Positions 14,702-20,475 of a stretch of 20,475 nt of DNA are shown here, one piece after another. The stretch comes from JBDLRH01 sp039800165. Its GTDB lineage: Bacteria; Pseudomonadota; Gammaproteobacteria; Burkholderiales; Burkholderiaceae_C. The position numbers were made by a program, and so were the translations under genes. Below the pieces are notes generated by a model, which saw nothing but the letters and a program-made list of their open reading frames with translations, did no database searches and had not been told where the DNA came from. The stretch lies in assembly GCA_039800165.1 (NCBI GenBank), contig JBDLRH010000158.1, positions 1-20,475 on the forward strand, written 5' to 3'. Each line of letters opens with the position of its first letter. Positions within the stretch are counted from its first letter, which is position 1.

Positions 14702-15082
14702 ATGCAGACCGCCACCGCGCCCACCCCCGAAGTTCAGCTCACACGCAACCTGGCGGTGGGCAGCCTGATCGGCCTGATCGTGCTGGGGCTGCTGTGGGAG
14801 CTGTGGCTTGCGCCGGTGCGTCCGGGCGGATCGCTGCTGGCACTCAAGGTGCTGCCGCTGTGCGTCCCGCTGGCCGGGCTGCTGAAGAACCGCCTGTACA
14901 CCTACCGCTGGGTCAGCCTGCTGGTGTGGCTTTACTTCACCGAAGGTGTGGTGCGCGCCTGGAGCGACCGCGCGCCCAGCAGCTACTTCGCCATGGCCGA
15001 GGTGGTGCTGTGCGTGGTCCTGTTCGCCGCCTGCGCGCTGCATGTGCGCATGCGCTTCCGTGCAGCGGCGCAGCAGGGCTGA
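14702..15082 (+). CDS. DUF2069 small membrane protein
   Basis: This 126-residue protein has four hydrophobic helices, at about 20-37, 47-60, 70-80 and 95-115, and a short basic tail. It resembles the proteobacterial DUF2069 family of predicted membrane proteins, whose role is unknown. Helix one contains LIGLIVLGLLWELWLAP, and KNRLYTYRWVSLLVWLYFTE is typical of the family core. A TATCAT minus-10-like element lies 10 bases upstream of the ATG. The gene is divergent from the YihY-type gene and 33 bases before the FAD-linked dehydrogenase gene, so it is probably co-transcribed with the latter. Confidence 0.85.
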   Translation: MQTATAPTPEVQLTRNLAVGSLIGLIVLGLLWELWLAPVRPGGSLLALKVLPLCVPLAGLLKNRLYTYRWVSLLVWLYFTEGVVRAWSDRAPSSYFAMAEVVLCVVLFAACALHVRMRFRAAAQQG

Positions 15083-15115
15083 GCGACGCACCCCGAGCCG
15101 ACGAGTACGCGCCCC

Positions 15116-16585
15116 ATGTCTGCCAAGCCCTCCTCCAGCGTTGCGATACCCCCCGCAACGATCGAACCACTGATCGCGCTACTGCGCTCTGCGGTGGGCG
15201 CAGCGAATGTGCTCACCCATGACGACCCCGGCACCGACCTCAGCGCCTGGGAGCAGGACTGGCGCAAGCGCTCGCGCGGCCGCGCGCTGGCGGTGGTGCG
15301 CCCGGCCAGCACCGCCGAGGTGGCCGCCGTGGTGCGCGCCTGCGCCGCTGCCCGCACATCGATCGTGCCGCAGGGCGGCAACACCGGTCTGGTGGTCGGC
15401 TCGGTGCCCGACGACAGCGGCACGCAGGTGGTGCTGAGCCTGCAACGCATGAATGCGGTGCGCGCGATCGACGCCGACAACCTGACGGTGACGGTGGAGG
15501 CCGGCTGCATCCTGCAGAACCTGCAGCAGGCCTGCGAGCGCGCGGGTTTCCTGTTTCCGCTGAGCCTGGCAGCCGAGGGCAGCTGCACCATTGGCGGCAA
15601 CCTGGGCACCAATGCCGGCGGCACCCAGGTGCTGCGCTACGGCAACACGCGCGACCTGTGCCTGGGGCTGGAGGTCGTCACGCCGCAGGGCGAGGTGTGG
15701 GATGGCCTGAGCGGGCTTCGCAAGGACAACACCGGCTACGACCTGCGCCATCTGTTCATCGGCAGCGAAGGCACGCTGGGCATCATCACCGCCGCCACGA
15801 TGAAGATGGTGCCGCTGCCCGCGGCCTGCCTGACCGCCTGGGCGCAGGTGCCCTCGCTCGACGATGCGGTGCGGCTGCTGGCGCTGGCCCACCGCCAGCT
15901 CGGCGCGTCGCTCACCGGCTTTGAGGTGATGAACCGCTTTTCGGTGGAGCTGGTGGCGCGCCACTTCCCGCAGCTGCGCATGCCGCCGCTGGCAGCGTCG
16001 CCCTGGTTTGTGCTGCTGGAAAACTCGGACAGCGAATCCGAGGTGCACGCACGCGAGCGCTTCGAAGGGCTGCTGGAGTCGGCGGTCGAGGCCGGTTGCG
16101 TGGCCGATGCGGTGGTGGCCGAGAGCATTGCGCAGGCGCGCGAGCTCTGGCACATCCGCGAAAGCATTCCTCTGGCGCAGGCCGAAGAAGGCCTGAACAT
16201 CAAACACGACATCTCGGTGCCGGTGTCACGCATTGCGGCGTTCTGCGCCCACACCGATGCGCTGCTGGCGCGCGCCATCCCCGGCGTGCGGCTGGTGAAC
16301 TTCGGCCATCTGGGCGACGGCAACCTGCACTACAACGTCCAGGCACCGCAGGGCGGTGATGCGCGGGCCTTCCTGAACGAGCGCGAGACCGAGGTCAACA
16401 CCCTGGTGTTCGATGCGGTGCGCGACTTCGGCGGCTCGATCTCGGCCGAGCACGGTGTGGGCGAGCTCAAGGCCGACAAGCTGCCGCGCTACAAGTCGGC
16501 GGTGGCACTGCAGATGATGCGTGGCATCAAGCGCGCGCTCGATCCGCACAACCTGATGAACCCGGGGCGGGTGATCGCACCCTGA
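15116..16585 (+). CDS. FAD-linked D-2-hydroxyacid dehydrogenase (GlcD / D-2-hydroxyglutarate dehydrogenase type)
   Basis: This 489-residue flavoprotein of the VAO/PCMH group oxidises a D-2-hydroxyacid such as D-lactate, glycolate or D-2-hydroxyglutarate and passes electrons on through FAD. The FAD domain shows PQGGNTGLVVG (85-95), GSCTIGGNLGTNAGG (155-169) and IGSEGTLGIIT (215-225). The C-terminal substrate domain shows Arg348 in WHIRES, FGHLGDGNLHYN (396-407), with probable metal-binding His residues, and EHGVG (445-449). No second FeS module is attached, unlike GlcD/GlcF fusions. The ATG at 15116 has only a weak ribosome-binding site. The next gene converges on it after 29 bases. The exact substrate is not resolved. 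Confidence 0.93.
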   Translation: MSAKPSSSVAIPPATIEPLIALLRSAVGAANVLTHDDPGTDLSAWEQDWRKRSRGRALAVVRPASTAEVAAVVRACAAARTSIVPQGGNTGLVVGSVPDDSGTQVVLSLQRMNAVRAIDADNLTVTVEAGCILQNLQQACERAGFLFPLSLAAEGSCTIGGNLGTNAGGTQVLRYGNTRDLCLGLEVVTPQGEVWDGLSGLRKDNTGYDLRHLFIGSEGTLGIITAATMKMVPLPAACLTAWAQVPSLDDAVRLLALAHRQLGASLTGFEVMNRFSVELVARHFPQLRMPPLAASPWFVLLENSDSESEVHARERFEGLLESAVEAGCVADAVVAESIAQARELWHIRESIPLAQAEEGLNIKHDISVPVSRIAAFCAHTDALLARAIPGVRLVNFGHLGDGNLHYNVQAPQGGDARAFLNERETEVNTLVFDAVRDFGGSISAEHGVGELKADKLPRYKSAVALQMMRGIKRALDPHNLMNPGRVIAP

Positions 16586-16594
16586 AGCTCAGGC

Positions 16595-16614
16595 GGCCCC
16601 GCTCTCGCGCGGCC
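16595..16614. terminator. GC-rich hairpin between convergent genes
   Basis: GGCC-CCGC-TCTC-GCGC-GGCC forms an 8-base stem with one C/C mismatch and a 4-base loop. It fills nearly all of the 29 bases between the stops of the FAD dehydrogenase and the malic enzyme. No T-run flanks it on either side. A bidirectional terminator is plausible by position but unproven. Confidence 0.35.
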
Positions 16615-17916
16615 TCATGCGTGCAGGCGGTCTGACAGGCGCTTCAAGCGCGCGCGGTAGGTCGCCGCGTCCACCGGCCGCGCCGCGTTGGCGCTGTCCA
16701 TCGCCGCCTGCGCCACGCGCAGCGACACCTCTTCCAGCAGCCGCGCGTCCAGCAGCGTGGGCAGCAGCTTGTCGCGGCCGAAGCCCGCATCAGCGCGCGC
16801 CAGATCGGCCAGCGCCTGCACCGCTGCCACCTTCATCGGCTCGTTGATGTTGGGCGCACCCACGTCCAGCGCCGCGCGGAACAGGTAGGGGAAGCACAGC
16901 GCGTTGTTGACCTGGTTGGCATAGTCCGAGCGGCCGGTTGCGGTGATCGCATCCGCCGCCACCGCCATCACCTTCTCGGGGCGGATCTCGGGCTCGGGGT
17001 TGGCCAGCGCAAACACCACGGGCTTGCTGGCCATCTTGCGCACCATGTCCGCGCTGACCGCCCCGGGGCCCGACAGGCCGAGGAACACGTCGGCGCGCTC
17101 CAGCGCGTCGGCCAGGGTGCGCGCTGCGGTGTCAGCGGCCCACGCGGCCTTCTCGCCGTCGTCGCCCTTGGCGTTGCGGCCGCGCCAGATCACGCCCTTG
17201 GAATCGCAAACAACGGTCTTGCCCCTGTCCAGGCCCAGATGCAGCAGCAGGTCCAGGCAGGCAATCGCCGCAGCACCGGCGCCATTGACCACGAGGCGCA
17301 CGTCCTTCAGTTGCTTGCCCTGCAGGTGCAGCGCATTCAGCAGGCCGGCGGCCACCACGATGGCCGTGCCGTGCTGGTCGTCGTGGAAGACCGGGATCGA
17401 CAGCCGCGAGCGCAGCGCGCGCTCGATCTCGAAGCACTCGGGCGCCTTGATGTCCTCGAGATTGATGCCGCCGAAGGTGGGGTGCAGCGAGGCAATGATC
17501 TCGATCAGCTTCTTCGGGTCGGTCTCGTCGATCTCGATGTCAAAGGCGTCGATGCCGGCGAACTTCTTGAACAGGACCGCCTTGCCTTCCATCACCGGCT
17601 TGCCGGCCACCGCGCCGATGTGGCCCAGGCCCAGCACCGCGGTACCGTTGGTGATGACCGCCACCAGGTTGCCCTTGGCGGTGTACTGGTAGGCCGCGGC
17701 CGGGTCGCGCGCGATCTCCATGCAGGGCACGGCCACGCCGGGCGAATAGGCCAGAGACAAGTCGTCCTGCGAATCCACACGCTTGGTCACCGCAATCGAT
17801 ACCTTGCCGCCGGTGTCGTCGGCGTGCTGGGCGCGGTGGTAGGCGAGCGCTGCGCGCTGCAGCGCGTTCTGGTCGTGTGACGGGGCGAATTGTTCTTGCT
17901 GGGGATCGGATGACAT
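16615..17916 (-). CDS. NAD(P)-dependent malic enzyme, short single-domain form
   Basis: This enzyme decarboxylates malate to pyruvate with NAD(P) and a divalent metal. The 433 residues contain the malic domain (Tyr57 in LAYSPGVAVPC; Lys112 in GKPVMEGKAVLFKKFAG; EDIKAPE at 154-160; FHDDQHGTA at 177-185) and the dinucleotide fold NGAGAAAIACLDLL (211-224), then FALANPEPEIRPE. The C-terminal phosphotransacetylase-like domain that extends MaeB to about 760 residues is absent, and the reading frame ends cleanly, so this is a short family member rather than a broken gene. The ATG at 17916 (MSSDPQQEQ) is preferred; the open frame runs on upstream, but into thyA-opposite sequence. NADP versus NAD use is not resolved. 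Confidence 0.93.
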   Translation of the reverse strand: MSSDPQQEQFAPSHDQNALQRAALAYHRAQHADDTGGKVSIAVTKRVDSQDDLSLAYSPGVAVPCMEIARDPAAAYQYTAKGNLVAVITNGTAVLGLGHIGAVAGKPVMEGKAVLFKKFAGIDAFDIEIDETDPKKLIEIIASLHPTFGGINLEDIKAPECFEIERALRSRLSIPVFHDDQHGTAIVVAAGLLNALHLQGKQLKDVRLVVNGAGAAAIACLDLLLHLGLDRGKTVVCDSKGVIWRGRNAKGDDGEKAAWAADTAARTLADALERADVFLGLSGPGAVSADMVRKMASKPVVFALANPEPEIRPEKVMAVAADAITATGRSDYANQVNNALCFPYLFRAALDVGAPNINEPMKVAAVQALADLARADAGFGRDKLLPTLLDARLLEEVSLRVAQAAMDSANAARPVDAATYRARLKRLSDRLHA

Positions 17917-18052
17917 CTGGACGGCCAACGAAGACAGGGGGCGCCGATTGTCGCCCCAAAGACACCCCGAATCCGCCGCAACGGCCCGGCTCGAGGTAAC
18001 AGGGTATTTCGGCACCGCGGCAGGGCAGTGCCGCCCCGATGTGTCTGACTGT

Positions 18053-18096
18053 CCGCCCCCGCGCCGCCCCCGTGCCGCCCCCGTACCGCCCCACAT
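18053..18096. repeat. 11-base tandem repeat upstream of thyA
   Basis: Four head-to-tail 11-base units start with CCGCCCC: CCGCCCCCGCG, CCGCCCCCGTG, CCGCCCCCGTA and a degraded CCGCCCCACAT. A related CCGCCCCGATG stands alone at 18031-18041. The array lies in the 208-base gap between the divergent malic enzyme and thyA starts. It may be a slippage product or a protein-binding array; nothing in sequence decides. Confidence 0.8.
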
Positions 18097-18105
18097 GCCG
18101 CCGAC

Positions 18106-18120
18106 GGCAATACACTTGCC
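18106..18120 (+). promoter_or_regulatory. Inverted repeat / possible minus-10 region of thyA
   Basis: GGCAA-TACAC-TTGCC is a perfect 5-base inverted repeat with a 5-base centre, four bases before the thyA ATG. TACACT inside it is a possible minus-10 element, which would make the message nearly leaderless. No good minus-35 is seen. The site also overlaps where a ribosome would bind, so a translational role is possible. Confidence 0.3.
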
Positions 18121-18124
18121 TACC

Positions 18125-18958
18125 ATGATGTCCCGCCCCGTCCGCTCCCAGTACGAAGACTTCATGCGCCATGTGTTCACCACGGGCGTGAGCAAGACCG
18201 ACCGCACCGGCACCGGCACGCGCAGCGTGTTCGGCCACCAGATGCGGTTTGACCTGAGCGAAGGCTTCCCGCTGGTGACCACCAAGAAGGTGTTCCTCAA
18301 GGCGATCATCGTCGAGCTGCTGTGGTTCCTGCGCGGCGACAGCAACGTGAAGTGGCTGCAGGAGCGTGGCTGCACCATCTGGGACGAATGGGCGCGCGAA
18401 GACGGCAGCCTGGGCCCGGTGTATGGGGTGCAATGGCGCAGCTGGCCCACGCCCGATGGGGGTCACATCGACCAGATCAGCGATGTGGTGAAGACGCTCA
18501 AGACCAACCCCGACTCGCGCCGCATCCTCGTGAGCGCGTGGAACGTGGCCGACCTGCCGAAGATGGCGCTGATGCCCTGCCACGCCTTCTTCCAGTTCTA
18601 TGTGGCGCCACCGCAGGCGCCAGGCGAGCGCGGCAAGCTGTCGTGCCAGCTTTACCAGCGCAGCGCCGACATCTTTCTGGGCGTGCCGTTCAACATCGCG
18701 AGCTATGCGCTGCTGACGCACATGCTGGCGCAGCAGTGCGACCTGGATGTGGGCGACTTTGTGTGGACCGGCGGCGACTGCCACATCTACAGCAACCATG
18801 TGGAGCAGGTGGAGCTGCAGCTCTCGCGCACGCCCTACCCGTACCCAACGCTGAACATCAAGCGCAAGCCGGCTTCGATCTTCGACTATGCGTACGAAGA
18901 CTTCGAGGTGCTCGACTACCAGTGCCACCCGGCGATCAAGGCACCGGTGGCGGTGTGA
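18125..18958 (+). CDS. thyA: Thymidylate synthase
   Basis: This enzyme methylates dUMP to dTMP with methylenetetrahydrofolate, producing dihydrofolate. The 277-residue protein is close to the usual 264 plus a small insert around 163-170 (APPQAPGERGKL region). Signatures include TGTGTRSVFG (28-37), the catalytic loop ALMPCHAFFQFYV with Cys152, LSCQLYQRSADIFLGVPFNI (172-191), and GDCHIYSNHVEQV (217-229). Two adjacent ATG codons (18125, 18128) could both start it; the first is given. folA follows after 40 bases, consistent with a thyA-folA unit in which the reductase recycles the dihydrofolate made here. Confidence 0.97.
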   Translation: MMSRPVRSQYEDFMRHVFTTGVSKTDRTGTGTRSVFGHQMRFDLSEGFPLVTTKKVFLKAIIVELLWFLRGDSNVKWLQERGCTIWDEWAREDGSLGPVYGVQWRSWPTPDGGHIDQISDVVKTLKTNPDSRRILVSAWNVADLPKMALMPCHAFFQFYVAPPQAPGERGKLSCQLYQRSADIFLGVPFNIASYALLTHMLAQQCDLDVGDFVWTGGDCHIYSNHVEQVELQLSRTPYPYPTLNIKRKPASIFDYAYEDFEVLDYQCHPAIKAPVAV

Positions 18959-18998
18959 GCACGGCCGCGGGGTTGTTGGCCGATCGGGCAAGTCCTTC

Positions 18999-19502
18999 AT
19001 GCCGCTGCAGCTGATCTACGCCCGCGCCGCCAACGGCGTGATTGGCCGCGACAACGCCCTGCCCTGGCACCTGCCTGAAGACCTGGCGCACTTCAAGCGC
19101 CTCACGCTGGGCTGCCCGGTGATCATGGGCCGCAAGACCTGGGACTCGCTGCCACCGAAGTTCCGCCCGCTTCCCGGGCGGCTCAACATCGTCGTCACCC
19201 GCAATGCGCAGTGGCAGCCCGCGCCGGCCAGCGACAGCGTGCGCCGCGCCGCGTCGCTGCAAGAGGCCTGCGCACTGTGCCCGCCCGAGGCCACCGCCTG
19301 GGTGATGGGCGGCGCCGAGCTGTACCGCCTGGCCGAGCCGCTGGCGCAGCGCGCGGTGGTCACCGAGATCGCACGCGACTTCGAAGGCGACGCCTTCGCA
19401 CCCACACTCGGCCCGGCATGGCACGAGGTGGCACGCGAGGCGCACACCGCAGCCAGCGGCCTGCCGTTTGCCTTCGTCACCTACGAGCGGCGCAGCGCTT
19501 GA
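18999..19502 (+). CDS. folA: Dihydrofolate reductase
   Basis: This enzyme reduces dihydrofolate to tetrahydrofolate with NADPH and is the target of trimethoprim. The 167-residue length is normal. Motifs are LIYARAANGVIGRDNALPWHLPEDLAHF, given in parts as LIYARAANGVIG (5-16) and ALPWHLPEDLAHFK (20-33) with the catalytic acid Glu27, then VIMGRKTWDSLP (41-52) and VMGGAELYRLA (102-112). The ATG at 18999 begins MPLQLIYARA, the usual short N-terminus; no clear Shine-Dalgarno precedes it. It sits 40 bases after thyA and 56 bases before xth on the same strand. Confidence 0.96.
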   Translation: MPLQLIYARAANGVIGRDNALPWHLPEDLAHFKRLTLGCPVIMGRKTWDSLPPKFRPLPGRLNIVVTRNAQWQPAPASDSVRRAASLQEACALCPPEATAWVMGGAELYRLAEPLAQRAVVTEIARDFEGDAFAPTLGPAWHEVAREAHTAASGLPFAFVTYERRSA

Positions 19503-19558
19503 AGCCCGCCCCCGCACAACACGTCCTGCGCGCCTGATCTGCCCATTGCATTCACACC

Positions 19559-20338
19559 ATGAAGCTGGCCACCTGGAACGTCAACTCCCTCAACACCCGC
19601 TTGCCGCACCTGCTGCAGTGGTTGCAGGCCAACCCGGTGGACGTGATCGGGCTACAGGAACTCAAGCTCACCGACGACAAGTTCCCGCACGATGCGCTGC
19701 GCGAGGCGGGCTATCAGGCAGAGGCCTTCGGCCAGAAAACCTACAACGGCGTGGCACTGCTGTCGCGCACGCCGCTGCGCGACGTGGTGCGCAACATCCC
19801 GGGGTTCGACGACGAGCAGTCGCGCGTGATCACCGCCACGGCGGATGCCGCAGGCGGGCCGCTGCGCATCATCAACGCCTACTTCGTCAACGGCCAGGAA
19901 CCGGGCAGCGAGAAGTTCGCCTACAAGCTGCGCTGGCTCGCTGCGCTGCTGGCGCATGTGCGCGCCGAACTGGCGGTGCACCCGCGGCTGGTGCTGATGG
20001 GCGACTTCAACGTGGCGCCCGAAGACTGCGACAGCTGTGACCCCGAGGGCCTGCGCGGCACCATCCACCACACCGACGAGGAACGCGCGCACTTCCGCGC
20101 CCTGCTGGATGCAGGCTTGACCGACGCCTTCCGGCTGTTCGATCATCCGCCCAAGACGTTTTCGTGGTGGGACTACCGCATGCTCGGCTTCCAGAAGAAC
20201 CGCGGCCTGCGCATCGACCATGTGCTGGTCAGCGCGGCGCTGCGCGATGCAGTGAAGTCGTGCGCGGTGGACCGTGTACCGCGCAAGTGGGAAAAGCCCA
20301 GCGACCACGCCCCGGTGGTGGCCGAGATCGACACCTGA
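19559..20338 (+). CDS. xth: Exodeoxyribonuclease III (AP endonuclease)
   Basis: This is a 259-residue member of the exonuclease III/AP endonuclease family, acting in base-excision repair at abasic sites. Catalytic residues are in place: N-terminal MKLATWNVNSLNTRLPHLL with Asn7, Glu34 in LQELKL, Asp149 and Asn151 in GDFNVAPED, Asp220 in LRIDHVLVS, and the Asp249-His250 pair in SDHAPVV. Length and motifs are standard for the proteobacterial enzyme. It starts 56 bases after folA and could be in the same transcript. A new gene with its own strong ribosome-binding site begins 44 bases after its stop. Confidence 0.96.
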   Translation: MKLATWNVNSLNTRLPHLLQWLQANPVDVIGLQELKLTDDKFPHDALREAGYQAEAFGQKTYNGVALLSRTPLRDVVRNIPGFDDEQSRVITATADAAGGPLRIINAYFVNGQEPGSEKFAYKLRWLAALLAHVRAELAVHPRLVLMGDFNVAPEDCDSCDPEGLRGTIHHTDEERAHFRALLDAGLTDAFRLFDHPPKTFSWWDYRMLGFQKNRGLRIDHVLVSAALRDAVKSCAVDRVPRKWEKPSDHAPVVAEIDT

Positions 20339-20382
20339 CCCCTTCCCCTGAGCACCCCTCGTCAACCCAAGGAGCAGTACCC

Positions 20383-20475
20383 ATGGCATCCACGCCTTCG
20401 CCTTTCGACGCACTGGAAAACAGCAACGCCAGCAGCAACGCCGACATCCACAGCGTGTCGGTGCCCGAGCGGCGG
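20383..20475 (+). CDS. Unidentified gene, first 31 codons (cut by window edge)
   Basis: An ATG preceded by AAGGAG (20369-20374, spacing eight bases) opens a frame that runs to the window end. The visible residues MASTPSPFDALENSNASSNA and the following DIHSVSVPERR are polar and rich in Ser and Asn, with no signal peptide or membrane helix. I do not recognise the protein. The good ribosome-binding site is the main reason to call it a gene. Confidence 0.6.
   Translation, partial: MASTPSPFDALENSNASSNADIHSVSVPERR

Noticed and set aside
17917..18450. Upstream extension of the malic enzyme frame by 178 codons
   Set aside because: The extra part runs antisense into thyA and has no malic-enzyme similarity; MSSDPQQEQ is the natural start.
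1..20475. Search for CRISPR arrays, tRNA/rRNA, insertion sequences, phage or defence genes
   Set aside because: No regularly spaced repeats, RNA-gene sequence, transposase, integrase or toxin-antitoxin signature was seen anywhere in the window.

Overview
This is an ordinary-looking, very GC-rich chromosomal window with short intergenic gaps and several 4-base ATGA stop/start overlaps. Gene content and protein sequence point to a betaproteobacterium of the order Burkholderiales (Comamonadaceae or a close relative). That placement is an inference from family resemblance. I see no tRNA, rRNA, CRISPR array, insertion sequence, phage gene or attachment site. No stretch longer than about 210 bases lacks a gene.

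Region 1 (1-6441, minus strand) reads as one catabolic locus for quinate/shikimate-type hydroaromatic acids. In transcription order it holds a lone HPPD-like VOC protein, a TIM-barrel 3-dehydroshikimate dehydratase candidate, a type II dehydroquinase (aroQ), a TetR regulator, the three TRAP transporter subunits (small permease, large permease, binding protein), and the start of a quinate/shikimate dehydrogenase cut by the window edge. The chain would import the compound, oxidise it, dehydrate dehydroquinate to dehydroshikimate, and dehydrate that to protocatechuate. The dehydratase and HPPD-like modules are fused in Pseudomonas QuiC1 but are separate overlapping genes here. The HPPD-like protein has Arg where the second metal-ligand His is expected. 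Both promoter regions of the locus carry a matching 26-base box, probably the operator of the TetR regulator.

Region 2 (6491-10216) has an EamA-type exporter on the plus strand. It converges, with overlapping 3' ends, on a minus-strand set: a CBS-domain protein, chorismate synthase (aroC) and an MFS transporter of the HcaT-like type. Region 3 (10332-13797, plus) is a tight trio: O-acetylhomoserine sulfhydrylase (metY, probable TTG start), an alpha/beta hydrolase and a cytochrome P450.

Region 4 (13772-16614) has a YihY/BrkB membrane protein on the minus strand, overlapping the P450 end. Divergent from it are a DUF2069 membrane protein and an FAD-linked D-2-hydroxyacid dehydrogenase. Region 5 (16615-20475) has a short single-domain malic enzyme on the minus strand, then plus-strand thyA, folA and xth (thymidylate synthesis, folate recycling, DNA repair) and the first 31 codons of an unidentified gene. 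An 11-base tandem repeat lies in the malic enzyme/thyA gap.

The best candidates for something under-described are the split QuiC1-like pair with its altered metal site and the two-site operator logic of that locus.
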